Source of the DNA: Dendrocalamus latiflorus
Taxonomy: Eukaryota; Streptophyta; Magnoliopsida; Poales; Poaceae
Assembly: GCA_017311315.1 (NCBI GenBank)
Contig: CM029620.1
Coordinates: forward strand, 1 to 64,000
Length of the DNA stretch: 64,000 nucleotides
Reading direction: 5' to 3'
Of the stretch, positions 34,736 through 47,302 are shown piece by piece. The notes under the pieces were generated by a model. It saw only the letters and a list, made by a program, of their open reading frames with translations. It ran no database searches and had not been told where the DNA came from. The translations under genes and the position numbers were made by a program. The first letter of the stretch is position 1. Every line of letters begins with the position of its first letter.

Positions 34736-36682
34736 ATGACAGGTTCAAGATCACATTGTAGCAATTTTTGTGAGACCAACAACTTGTTGGATCGTATTAA
34801 TAAGACCCTCACCACCATCAACAACAGAATTGAGGGCTCCAATGATCGCGACCGTTGTCGACTTCGACATAATCGACAAGGTACAGGTAGGTTAACAAGA
34901 GAGGTATGTGATGATGATGCCAAGTTTACAATTCCTCCATTTGCTGGTAGATATGACCCTGAAGCTTATCTTGAATGGGAAATACAATTAGATCAAAATT
35001 TTCTGTGCTATGATTTTCCTGATGATAAAAGAGTTAGGGCTGCTACTAGTGAATTCACTGATTTCGCATTATTTTGGTGGAGGAAACAATGTAGACTACC
35101 ACATGTACCTAAAACTTGGAATGCTTTGAAACGAATCATGAGATCTACATTTGTTCCTTCATATTATTCACGTGACTTGTTAAAAAGATTGCAACGTTTA
35201 GAACAAGGTAGGAAAACTGTAAGTGAATACTATGAAGAATTGAAAGCTCTTTTGTTGCGTTGTGATTTAGAGGAACATGTAGAAGGTATAGAGAATAGAT
35301 TCTTAGGTGGGCTTAATCAAGAAATTAAGAACATTCTCGTCCACAAAGAATATAATTCTCTCTATGATTTGTTTATACTTGCTTGTAATGTTGAAAGTCA
35401 GATTGAGAAAGAATTGAGAATACTTGATAATAGGACACATGAGAGCAAACCTGTGGTTGTGCCTTTTTCTGTAACTAACAACTTGCAGCAAGTTGAAAAC
35501 CATGCTGAAGAGAAGAATGAGTTACTTGAGCTACCAACTCCATTACTTGAGAAGGAAGATGAGAAGATGGATGTACCTACATCATCTGAGGGGAGCCAAA
35601 AAGATAAAGATCATGGTGCTATCATCACTCACGGTGAGTATGCTTGTGAAGAACAACAATTATGTAATGTTCATGCTATTTTAGAGCAAAACTTAGTGGA
35701 AAACAATTCTGACACGCCCATATTTCAAGTAGAGAATTCACACTGCATTGATTTGAGTATTGAGAATGAGTTTAGTGCACCTTGTCAAAAAATAATTGAA
35801 TTGCCTGCTGTTTTGAGTGATTCATGTGATGAATTAATCACATACAATGATCATGTGGCTTTGGTTAGACATAAAGAAGTTTTAACTAGAATTTCTCCTG
35901 CCAATTCATTGTGTTACATCATGTTGGATCTTCCTATGAAATTGTCACATGCTTTGGAGAAAGTTTCTGAACTTACATGTTCAAAATTCTTGTTTAGTGC
36001 CTACACCCCTGGGTATAAGTTTAATTTGATTGGAGATTATGGTGTAGGAAATCAATTTCTTGTATATCGAATATGCATAACTTGTGACCACATGGATGAA
36101 TTGCAGCTTGTTGTTTTGAACAACAACTCTTGTATGCTCAATCTTGTTCATTATGAAAGAAAAATAAATTTTAGTGATCATTCAATGCCTATGTGTTCTT
36201 CTCTTATTGAACCATCTAACATTGGCAATCTGAATAATGAAATTGATGTATGGAAGAACTTGCAAATATTTTCACCCTTACTAGATGAATTTGCTATTGC
36301 TCAATTGAAATCTGATTATATGGATAAACTTTGTTTGTTTCCAAAAGTTGTAGCTTTGCCTATATGTGCCACCACAACAAGTTTACAACTTCAAAGATTT
36401 GAATTGCATAAATGCTTCACTTACATTTGCAAAACAAGTTGCGATAATTACTGTGTGAGAAATTTTGATTTGTTCATTAACATATATGATTACTTTTGGG
36501 TTAATAATACAATGAGCTTTTATGATTGCTGCTGTGTTATAACATTAGTTGTGCAACAACGAAGAACTGTTAAAACGGATGACATATACATATACCATGC
36601 ATACACCTTGGCTTCTTTGTTACCATACTTTCAGTTTATCAAAAGCCGAGGACGGCTTTGTTTTTCAAGAAGGGGAGGATGA
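34736..36682 (+). CDS. gag: Gag-like polyprotein of copy C, 648 aa
   Basis: Same length, start context and domain layout as in copy B, and the translation is identical from the ATG onward. Identity reflects recent block duplication as much as any selection. Capsid-type Gag domain at residues about 64-225, acidic linker at 230-300, unrecognised C-terminal region at 300-648. There is no catalytic domain, so particles formed would need Pol supplied in trans. Confidence 0.88.
   Translation: MTGSRSHCSNFCETNNLLDRINKTLTTINNRIEGSNDRDRCRLRHNRQGTGRLTREVCDDDAKFTIPPFAGRYDPEAYLEWEIQLDQNFLCYDFPDDKRVRAATSEFTDFALFWWRKQCRLPHVPKTWNALKRIMRSTFVPSYYSRDLLKRLQRLEQGRKTVSEYYEELKALLLRCDLEEHVEGIENRFLGGLNQEIKNILVHKEYNSLYDLFILACNVESQIEKELRILDNRTHESKPVVVPFSVTNNLQQVENHAEEKNELLELPTPLLEKEDEKMDVPTSSEGSQKDKDHGAIITHGEYACEEQQLCNVHAILEQNLVENNSDTPIFQVENSHCIDLSIENEFSAPCQKIIELPAVLSDSCDELITYNDHVALVRHKEVLTRISPANSLCYIMLDLPMKLSHALEKVSELTCSKFLFSAYTPGYKFNLIGDYGVGNQFLVYRICITCDHMDELQLVVLNNNSCMLNLVHYERKINFSDHSMPMCSSLIEPSNIGNLNNEIDVWKNLQIFSPLLDEFAIAQLKSDYMDKLCLFPKVVALPICATTTSLQLQRFELHKCFTYICKTSCDNYCVRNFDLFINIYDYFWVNNTMSFYDCCCVITLVVQQRRTVKTDDIYIYHAYTLASLLPYFQFIKSRGRLCFSRRGG
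36667..36679 (+). other. Second, upstream polypurine copy (copy C)
   Basis: Same 13 bases, 264 bp before the true PPT. Confidence 0.8.
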
Positions 36683-36930
36683 TGAGGACACGACCCCTAT
36701 GGATACAACCATATTTGCTATGCTTGTTGTTCCAATTACAAGAGCTCCTACGCATCACTTAAATTATAAGGTGAGCTCGTTTCAAAAAGGTTTTACTTTG
36801 TGTGATAAAGAACGTATGATATTACATAATGAGAGTTTGTTGCGTTTGTTATTATGTACCGAGATTTATGATGAAGATCATGCAATACGTGAGGCTACAC
36901 ATATGCTAAAACCGAGGACGGTTTTCTATC

Positions 36931-36943
36931 AAGAAGGGGAGGA
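36931..36943 (+). other. Polypurine tract, copy C
   Basis: AAGAAGGGGAGGA directly abuts the 3' LTR. Confidence 0.92.
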
Positions 36944-38066
36944 TGATGTGACCACGCCACAAACACATACGACAATCGCGCTCAATATCAAGATTGAACT
37001 AAAGGTGAATTCGTTTCTTCAGCCTTCATATGTTACTGAGAATAGACCGCTACCAAATGCAAGTGATTTAATTGTGCTTAGGAATTTGGGAAAGGATGAA
37101 GGAAAGGGACATGGAGTCCTGGACATGCATGGAAGGAATAATGGAGGTCACCACGTCACTTTGAGACCAAGTCAAGCACGAATTCGAGCTGGACACGTTT
37201 TGGAATCAGACTGGACTGCTGCAATGGTGCAAGTTTAAACGGACGTAACTTTCTCATACGGACTCCGTTTGAGATGTTCTTGGACTTGATGGAAAGCTTA
37301 TCAAGTCTACTTTCTAAAGGATTCAACGCCATCTTCAAATTCTATTCGAGACAGCCGCAATCATCAAAAGAGTCCGTGTTGGTCACGTACTGGAATCAGA
37401 TTCGGACTGCAGCAATGGTGCAAGTTGAAACGAACGTAACTTTCTCATACGGACTCCGTTTGGGACGTTCTTGTACTTCATGGAAAGCTTATGAAGTCTA
37501 CGTTCCAACGGATCCAACCTCATCTTTAAATTCCATCCGAGCCGGCTGCAATCATCAAAACAATCCACGTTGGTTTTTGAGTCCGAGTCAAAAGGGTGCT
37601 GCGCCACCACCAATTGGGCCCATGGGCCTTGTAACCCTAGAGCATGCACTTTGGACGCCCCTCCTGGTTGTTCTCCCGATAAAGGAGCCGCCACCTCCCT
37701 TGTTAGGACTTGGATTTTGTTGAGTTTAGGTTTAGCTATTATGCAAACTTCTGTTCTTCAGTTGTGTCGGACGACCACCTGTCAAGACAGCCTTCGGAAT
37801 CCCACCTTTTGATCTTCATATCAATATTTGCAATTTCAGATTGCTTGTTATCTTGTTCTTGCGTGTTCTTCGGTTGCATGCAGGAATAGACCTTCGTGGT
37901 CAGGTCAACAGCGTTCTTGGCACGGTTGATAACAACTTGTAGTGTGGTTCAGCGATTGCTAAGGCGCAAGCGACGTCGTTCGGTTGTAGTCGGATCGTAA
38001 GGGTCGCCTCCGCCAAAATCGATAGTTATCATCCTATCGGAAGATCGGGACACCATCGCCTCATCA
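36944..38066 (+). repeat. 3' LTR of copy C
   Basis: 1,123 bp with 3'-type states. TATA position is GATAAAG (G at 37678). Private changes include GATCGTAAGG near 37997, where the other 3' LTRs have GATCGGAAGG. Confidence 0.93.
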
Positions 38067-38163
38067 CCAACTCGGACGTATTCAAAATGCATGCCAAAAT
38101 GACCTCAGGTGTACATAAACTCCATTCAAGGTGTTTGGGACTCAGTTTCATTCCCTTCATCGA

Positions 38164-40445
38164 TTTGTGCTCATGGAGTTTGTACTACCCAACGAAACCC
38201 GTCATCGAGGGAAGTTTCACATCAACTCGGACGGATTCGATATACCTGCCAAAATAAAATAGAGCACAGATGAACTCCGTTCGTAGTGTTTGGAACTCAA
38301 TTTCATTTTGTGCCGAGATTTCATACGAATTGTGTTTGTAGCAACGCACTGTGGAAAGGAGTTTTACACCGACTCGGACGGGTTCAAGATGCAAGCTAAA
38401 ATGAGCTAGGGCACATATGAATTCCATTCGGGATGTTGGCACGTTGTTTCGTTACGTAGCTCGATTTTCTGTGCATGGAGTTTGTATTGCCCAATGGACC
38501 CTGTCATGGACAAAGTTTCACACCGACTCAAACGGATTCGAAATGCATGCCAAAATGAGCTAGGGTGCATATGAACTCCATTGGGGTGTTTGGCACTCAG
38601 TTTCATTTCATGACTTGATTTCGTACGTATGGAATTTCTAGTTTCAGATGGAACCCACATGGAGGAAACTGTCACACTGACTCGGACAGATTTGAAATGC
38701 TTGCCAAAATGAGCTAGGGCGTATATGAGCTCCATCCGAGGTATTGGCACTCAGTCTCATTTCGTTCATTGATTTTGTGCTCATAGAGTTTGTGCTGTCC
38801 AATGGTACCCGTCATTGAGTTAAGTTTCACACCAAGTTGGACGGAATCGAAACGCATGCCAAAATGAGCTACATCGCATCAACACTCCATTCTGGTTGTT
38901 TGACACTTAATTTTGTTTCGGGCCTTGATTTTGTATGAATGGAGTTTCTACTTCCAATTAGAACCTGTCGTGGAGGAAACTTTCACACCGACCTAGACGG
39001 ATTCAAAATAAATGTTGAACTGTGCTAGGGTGCATACGAATTCCATTCAGGGTGCTGGCGCTCAGTTTCATTACGTGACTTGGTTTCGTGTGAATAGAGT
39101 TTGAAGCTTCAGATGGAACTCGTCATAGAGGAAAGTGTCATACCGACTCGGATGAAATCGAAATGCATGCCAAAATGAGCTAGGGTGTACATGAGTTCCA
39201 TTCGAGGTGTTTTTCACTTAGTTTCTTTTCACGCATTGATTTCGTATGGATGGCACTGTAGTAACAGTTGGAACCCGTCGTTGAGAAAGTTTCACACCAT
39301 CTCAGGCAGATTCAAAATGCATGGCCGAATGATGTACGGTGCATACGAACTCCATTCGAGGTGTTTCACGACCAGTTTAATTATATGCCACGATTTTGTG
39401 TGCACGGAGTTTGTTGTTTCAGTTACAACCACGGTGGAGGAAAGTTTCACACCTACTCGGATGGATTCCAATGCATGCCAAAATTAGTTAGGGCGCATAT
39501 GAACTCCAATCGGAGTGTTCGGCCTTCAGTTTCATTTCTAGCCTCGATTTGGTGTGATGCAGTTTGTAGTTTCAATTGGAACTCGTCGTGGAGGAACACT
39601 TAACACCGAATCAGACGGATTCGAAATGCACGGCGAACTGAGCTAGGATGCATATGAACTCTAGGTGTTTGGCACTTAGCTTCATTTCATGCCTCGATTT
39701 CGTGTGAATAGAGTTTGTAGTTTCATACTGACTCAGACGAATTCAAAATGCACGAAAAAGTGAGCTAGGGTGCATGTGAACTCCATTCAGGGTACTTGGT
39801 ACTCAGTTTCATTTCGTGCCTCTATTTCGTACAGATGGAGTTTGTAGTTTCAGCTGGAATCCATCGTGGTGGAAAGTTTCACAGCGGCTCAAACGGATTT
39901 GAAATACATTCTAATGTGAGATAGGACACATATAAGCTCCATTCGTGGTGTTTGGTGCACAATTTCAGTACGTGCCTAGTTTTTGTGCGCCTGTAGTTTG
40001 ATTCGCACATGGAGCCCGTCGTGGGGGAAAGTTTCGCAACGACATGGATGGATTCGTTGCACATGTCAAAATGAGGTAGGACACATACGAACATCATTCG
40101 TGGTGTTGGCTCTCAGTTCCATGGCGTGCCAAGATTTTTGCATTCGTGTTGTTTGCACATCATAAGAGAACCCCTGGTCGAGGAAAGTTGAACACCAACT
40201 CAGATAGATCTGAAATGCATGCTGAAATGCGTTAGGGCGCATATGAACCCCATTCAGGGTGTTTGGCACTCTGCTCATTTCGTGCCTCAATTTTGTACGA
40301 ATGGAGTTTGTAGTTTCAGATGGAACAGGTCATGGAGAAAGTGTCACGCCAACTCGGACGTATTCAAAATGCATGCCAAAATAACCTCAGGTGTACATAA
40401 ACTCCATTCAAAGTGTTTGGGACTCAGTTTCATTCCGTTCATCAA
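38164..40445 (+). repeat. HOR copy H10 (boundary unit, without d11)
   Basis: M13 near 40070 keeps the 11 bases missing from all of H1-H9, so the subfamily change falls in this unit. M10 near 39661 still has d5, like H1, H2, H4 and H5. This looks like a recombinant junction unit. Confidence 0.85.
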
Positions 40446-42731
40446 TTTGTGCTCATGGAGTTTGTACTACCCAATGGAACCCGTCATCGAGGAAAGTTTC
40501 ACATCAACTCGGACGGATTCGATATACCTGCCAAAATAAAATAGAGCATAGATGAACTCCGTTCGTAGTGTTTGGAACTCAATTTCATTTTGTGCCGAGA
40601 TTTCATACGAATTGTGTTTGTAGCAACGCACTATGGAAAGGAGTTTTACACCGACTCGGACGGGTTCAAGATGCAAGCTAAAATGAGCTAGGGCACATAT
40701 GAATTCCATTCGGGATGTTGGCACGTTGTTTCGTTACGTTGCTCGATTTTCTGCGCATGGAGTTTGTATTGCCCAATGGACCCTGTCATGGACAAAGTTT
40801 CACACCGACTCAAACGGATTCGAAATGCGTGCCAAAATGAGCTAGGGTGCATATGAACTCCATTGGGGTGTTTGGCACTCAGTTTCATTTCATGACTTGA
40901 TTTCGTACGTATGGAATTTCTAGTTTCAGATGGAACCCACGTGGAGGAAACTGTCACACTGACTCGGACGGATTTGAAATGCTTGTCGAAATGAGCTAGG
41001 GCGTATATGAGCTCCATCCGAGGTATTGGCACTCAGTCTCATTTCGTTCATTGATTTTGTGCTCATAGAGTTTGTGCTGTCCAATGGTACCTGTCATTGT
41101 GTTAAGTTTCACACCAAGTTGGACGGATTCGAAATGCATGCCAAAATGAGCTACATCGCATCAACACTCCATTCTGGGTATTTGACACTTAATTTTGTTT
41201 CGGGCCTTGATTTTGTATGAATGGAGTTTCTACTTCCAATTAGAACCTGTCATGGAGGAAACTTTCACACCGACCTAGACGGATTCAAAATAAATGTTGA
41301 AGTGTGCTAGGGTGCATACGAATTCCATTCAGGGTGCTGGCGCTCAGTTTCATTACGTGACTTGGTTTCGTATGAATAGAGTTTGAAGTTTCAGATGGAA
41401 CTCGTCATAGAGGAAAGTGTCATACCGACTCGGATGAAATCGAAATGCATGCCAAAATGAGCTAGGGTGTACGTGAGTTCCATTCGGGGTGTTTTTCACT
41501 TAGGTTCTTTTCACGCATTGATTTCGTATGGATGGCACTGTAGTAACAGTTGGAACCCGTCGTTGAGAAAGTTTCACACCGACTCAGGCAGATTCAAAAT
41601 GCTTGGCCGAATGATGTACGGTGCATATGAACTCCATTCGAGGTGTTTCACAACCAGTTTAATTATATGCCACGATTTTGTGTGCACGGAGTTTGTTGTT
41701 TCAGTTACAACCACTGTGGAGGAAAGTTTCACACCTACTCGGATGGATTCCAATGCAAGCCAAAATTAGTTATGGCGCATATGAACTCCAATCGGAGTGT
41801 TCGGCCTTCAGTTTCATTTCTAGCCTCAATTTGGTGTGATGCAGTTCGTAGTTTCAATTGGACTCGTCGTGGAGGAACACTTAACACCGAATCAGACGGA
41901 TTCGAAATGCACGGCGAACTGAGCTAGGATGCATATGAACTCTATTCGCGGTGTTTGGCACTTAGCTTCATTTCATGCCTCGATTTCGTGTGAATAGAGT
42001 TTGTAGTTTCATACTGACTCAGACGAATTCCAAATGCACGAAAAAGTGAGCTAGGGTGCATGTGAACTCCATTCGGGATACTTGGTACTCAGTTTCATTT
42101 CGTGCCTCTATTTCGTACAGATGGAGTTTGTGGTTTCAGCTGGAATCCATCGTGGTGGAAAGTTTCACAGCGGCTCAAACGGATTTGAAATACATACCAA
42201 TATGAGATAGGACACATATAAGCTCCATTCGTGGTGTTTGGTGCACAATTTCAGTACGTGCCTAGTTTTTGTGCGCCTGTAGTTTGATTCGCACATGGAG
42301 CCCGTCGTGGGGGAAAGTTTCGCACCGACATGGATGGATTCGTTGCACATGTCAAAATGAGGTAGGACACATACGAACATCATTCGTGGTGTTGGCTCTC
42401 AGTTCCATTGCGTGCCATGATTTTTGCGTTCGTGTTGTTTGCACATCATAAGAGAACCCCTCGTCGAGGAAAGTTGAACACCAACTCAGATAGATCTGAA
42501 ATGCATGCTGAAATGCGTTAGGGCGCATATGAACCCCATTCAGGGTGTTTGGCACTCTGCTCATTTCGTGCCTCAATTTTGTACGAATGGAGTTTGTAGT
42601 TTCAGATGGAACAGGTCATGGAGAAAGTGTCACGCCAACTCGGACGTATTCAAAATGCATGCCAAAATGACCTCAGGTGTACATAAACTCCATTCAAAGT
42701 GTTTGGGACTCAGTTTCATTCCGTTCATCGA
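40446..42731 (+). repeat. HOR copy H11 (middle subfamily)
   Basis: Full-length M3, M10 and M13. Period 2,286 bp. A variant TTGGACTCGTCG (1 bp short) occurs near 41860. Confidence 0.88.
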
Positions 42732-45017
42732 TTTGTGCTCATGGAGTTTGTACTACCCAATGGAACCCGTCATCGAGGAAAGTTTCACATCAACTCGGAC
42801 GGATTTGATATACCTGCCAAAATAAAATAGAGCATAGATGAACTCCGTTCGTAGTGTTTGGAACTCAATTTCATTTTGTGCCGAGATTTCATACGAATTG
42901 TGTTTGTAGCAACGCACTGTGGAAAGGAGTTTTACACCGACTCGGACGGGTCAAGATGCAAGCTAAAATGAGCTAGGGCACATATGAATTCCATTCGGGA
43001 TGTTGGCACGTTGTTTCGTTACGTTGCTCGATTTTCTGTGCATGGAGTTTGTATTGCCCAATGGACCCTGTCATGGACAAAGTTTCACACCGACTCAAAC
43101 GGATTCGAAATGCGTGCCGAAATGAGCTAGGGTGCATATGAACTCCATTGGGGTGTTTGGCACTCAGTTTCATTTCATGACTTGATTTCGTACGTATGGA
43201 ATTTCTAGTTTCAGATGGAACCCACGTGGAGGGAACTGTCACACTGACTCGGACGGATTTGAAATGCTTGCCGAAATGAGCTACGGCGTATATGAGCTCC
43301 ATCCGAGGTATTGGCACTCAGTCTCATTTTGTTCATTGATTTTGTGCTCATAGAGTTTGTACTGTCCAATGGTACCTGTCATTGTGTTAAGTTTCACACC
43401 AAGTTGGACGGATTCGAAATGCATGCCAAAATGAGCTACATCGCATCAACACTCCATTCTGGGTGTTTGACACTTAATTTTGTTTCGGGGCTTGATTTTG
43501 TATGAATGGAGTTTCTACTTCCAATTAGAACCTGTCGTGGAGGAAACTTTCACACCGACCTAGACGGATTCAAAATAAATGTTGAAGTGTGCTACGGTGC
43601 ATACGAATTCCATTCAGGGTGCTGGCGCTCAGTTTCATTACGTGACTTGGTTTCGTATGAATAGAGTTTGAAGTTTCAGATGGAACTCGTCATAGAGGAA
43701 AGTGTCATACCGACTCGGATGAAATCGAAATGCATGCCAAAATGAGCTAGAGTGTACGTGAGTTCCATTCGGGGTGTTTTTCACTTAGGTTCTTTTCACG
43801 CATTGATTTCGTATGGATGGCACTGTAGTAACAGTTGAAACCCGTCATTGAGAAAGTTTCACACCAACTCAGGCAGATTCAAAATGCATGGCCGAATGAT
43901 GTACGGTGCATATGAACTCCATTCGAGGTGTTTCACAACCAGTTTAATTATATGCCACGATTTTGTGTGCACGGAGTTTGTTGTTTCAGTTACAACCACT
44001 GTGGAGGAAAGTTTCACACCTACTCGGATGGATTCCAATGCATGCCAAAATTAGTTAGGACGCATATGAACTCCAATCGGAGTGTTCGGCCTTCAGTTTC
44101 ATTTCTAGCCTCAATTTGGTGTGATGCAGTTTGTAGTTTCAATTGCAACTCGTCGTGGAGGAACACTTAACACCGAATCAGACGGATTCGAAATGCACGG
44201 CGAACTGAGCTAGGATGCATATGAACTCTATTCGCGGTGTTTGGCACTTAGCTTCATTTCATGCCTCGATTTCGTGTGAATAGAGTTTGTAGTTTCATAC
44301 TGACTCAGACAAATTCCAAATGCACGAAAAAGTGAGCTAGGGTGCATGTGAACCCCATTCGGGGTACTTGGTACTCAGTTTCATTTCATGCCTCTATTTC
44401 GTACAGATGGAGTTTGTGGTTTCAGCTGGAATCCATCGTGGTGGAAAGTTTCACAGCGGCTCAAACGGATTTGAAATACATACCAATATGAGATAGGACA
44501 CATATAAGCTCCATTCGTGGTGTTTGGTGCACAATTTCAGTACGTGCCTAGTTTTTGTGCGCCTGTAGTTTGATTCGCACATGGAGCCCGTCGTGGGGGA
44601 AAGTTTCGCACCGACATGGATGGATTCGTTGCACATGTCAAAATGAGGTAGGACACATACGAACATCATTCGTGGTGTTGGCTCTCAGTTCCATGGCGTG
44701 CCAAGATTTTTGTGTTCGTGTTGTTTGCACATCATAAGAGAACCCCTCGTCGAGGAAAGTTGAACACCAACTCAGATAGATCTGAAATGCATGCTGAAAT
44801 GCGTTAGGGCGCATATGAACCCCATTCAGGGTGTTTGGCACTCTACTCATTTCGTGCCTCAATTTTGTACGAATGGAGTTTGTAGTTTCAGATGGAACAG
44901 GTCATGGAGAAAGTGTCACGCCAACTCGGACGTATTCAAAATGCATGCCAAAATGACCTCAGGTGTACATAAACTCCATTCAAAGTGTTTGGGACTCAGT
45001 TTCATTCCGTTCATCGA
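42732..45017 (+). repeat. HOR copy H12 (middle subfamily)
   Basis: Period 2,286 bp with no large deletion. A 1-bp loss in M1 near 42950 interrupts the minus-strand reading frame seen in neighbours, showing that the frame is not under constraint. Confidence 0.88.
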
Positions 45018-47302
45018 TTTGTGCTCATGGAGTTTGTACTACCCAATGGAACTCGTCATCGAGGAAAGTTTCACATCAACTCGGACGGATTCGATATACC
45101 TGCCAAAATAAAATAGAGCATAGATGAACTCCGTTCATAGTGTTTGGAACTCAATTTCATTTTGTGCCGAGATTTCATACGAATTGTGTTTGTAGCAACG
45201 CACTGTGGAAAGGAGTTTTACACCAACTCGGACGGGATCAAGATGCAAGCTAAAATGAGCTAGGGCACATATGAATTCCATTCGGGATGTTGGCACGTTG
45301 TTTCGTTATGTTGCTCGATTTTCTGTGCATGGAGTTTGTATTGCCCAATGGACCCTGTCATGGACAAAGTTTCACACCGACTCAAACGGATTCGAAATGC
45401 GTGCCAAAATGAGCTAGGGTGCATATGAACTCCATTGGGGTGTTTGGCACTCAGTTTCATTTCATGACTTGATTTCGTACGTATGGAATTTCTAGTTTCA
45501 GATGGAACCCACGTGGAGGAAACTGTCACACTGACTCGGACGGATTTGAAATGCTTGCCGAAATGAGCTAGGGCGTATATGAGCTCCATCCGAGGTATTG
45601 GCACTCAGTCTCATTTCGTTCATTGATTTTGTGCTCATAGAGTTTGTACTGTCCAATGGTACCCGTCATTGTGTTAAGTTTCACGCCAAGTTGGACGGAT
45701 TCGAAATGCATGCCAAAATGAGCTACATCGCATCAACACTCCATTCTGGGTGTTTGACACTTAATTTTGTTTCGGGCCTTGATTTTGTATGAATGGAGTT
45801 TCTACTTCCAATTAGAACCTGTCGTGGAGGAAACTTTCACACCGACCTAGACGGATTCAAAATAAATGTTGAAGTGTGCTAGGGTGCATACGAATTCCAT
45901 TCAGGGTGCTGGCGCTAGTTTCATTACGTGACTTGGTTTCGTATGAATAGAGTTTGAAATTTCAGATGGAACTCGTCATAGAGGAAAGTGTCATACCGAC
46001 TCGGATGAAATCGAAATGCATGCCAAAATGAGCTAGGGTGTACGTGAGTTCCATTCGGGGTGTTTTTCACTTAGGTTCTTTTCACGCATTGATTTCGTAT
46101 GGATGGCACTGTAGTAACAGTTGGAACCCGTCGTTGAGAAAGTTTCACACCAACTCAGGCAGATTCAAAATGCATGGCCGAATGATGTACGGTGCATATG
46201 AACTCCATTCGAGGTGTTTCACAACCAGTTTAATTATATGCCACGATTTTTTGTGCACGGAGTTTGTTGTTTCAGTTACAACCACTGTGGAGGAAAGTTT
46301 CACACCTACTCGGATGGATTCCAATGCATGCCAAAATTAGTTATGGCGCATATGAACTCCAATCGGAGTGTTCGGCCTTCAGTTTCATTTCTAGCCTCAA
46401 TTTGGTGTGATGCAGTTTGTAGTTTCAATTGGAACTCGTCGTGGAGGAACACTTAACTCCGAATCAGACGGATTCGAAATGCACGGCGAACTGAGCTAGG
46501 ATGCATATGAACTCTATTCGCGGTGTTTGGCACTTAGCTTCATTTCATGCCTCGATTTCGTGTGAATAGAGTTTGTAGTTTCATACTGACTCAGACGAAT
46601 TCCAAATGCACGAAAAAGTGAGCTAGGGTGCATGTGAACTCCATTCGGGGTACTTGGTACTCAGTTTCATTTCGTGCCTCTATTTCGTACAGATGGAGTT
46701 TGTGGTTTCAGCTGGAATCCATCGTGGTGGAAAGTTTCACAACGGCTCAAACGGATTTGAAATACATACCAATATGAGATAGGACACATATAAGCTCCAT
46801 TCGTGGTGTTTGGTGCACAATTTCAGTACGTGCCTAGTTTTTGTGCGCCTGTAGTTTGATTCGCACATGGAGCCCGTCGTGGGGAAAGTTTCGCACCGAC
46901 ATGGATGGATTCGTTGCACATGTCAAAATGAGGTAGGACACATACGAACATCATTCGTGGTGTTGGCTCTCAGTTCCATTGCGTGCCAAGATTTTTGCGT
47001 TCGTGTTGTTTGCACATCATAAGAGAACCCCTCGTCGAGGAAAGTTGAACACCAACTCAGATAGATCTGAAATGCATGCTGAAATGCGTTAGGGCGCATA
47101 TGAACCCCATTCAGGGTGTTTGGCACTCTACTCATTTCGTGCCTCAATTTTGTACGAATGGAGTTTGTAGTTTCAGATGGAACAGGTCATGGAGAAAGTG
47201 TCACGCCAACTCGGACGTATTCAAAATGCATGCCAAAATGACCTCAGGTGTACATAAACTCCATTCAAAGTGTTTGGGACTCAGTTTCATTCCGTTCATC
47301 GA
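45018..47302 (+). repeat. HOR copy H13 (middle subfamily)
   Basis: Period 2,285 bp. It shares GGCGCTAGTTTC (2 bp short, near 45910) with H14, so the pair is probably one local duplication. Confidence 0.88.

Larger units (their letters stand above)
36579..37238 (+). pseudogene. Relic of the polyprotein C-terminal tail (copy C)
   Basis: Equivalent to the tail relic of copy A, reading KPRTVFYQEGEDD across the PPT. Confidence 0.6.
32495..38066 (+). mobile_element. LTR retrotransposon copy C, gag-only (5,572 bp)
   Basis: 5' LTR 32495-33618 (1,124 bp), PBS 33621-33632, gag 34736-36682, PPT 36931-36943, 3' LTR 36944-38066. TSD CCAAC at 32490-32494 and 38067-38071. The gag translation is identical to that of copy B over 648 residues. 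Confidence 0.93.
30312..38163 (+). repeat. Macro-unit H9: HOR plus LTR element copy C (7,852 bp)
   Basis: Same layout as H7 and H8. It is one base longer because the 5' LTR keeps the C lost in copies A and B. It is the last d11-bearing unit. Confidence 0.92.

Noticed and set aside
13384..38071. Four independent insertions at a preferred CCAAC site
   Set aside because: Same base, orientation, flanks and shared internal mutations point to duplication of one insertion. The unrelated right-edge LTR used a different site.
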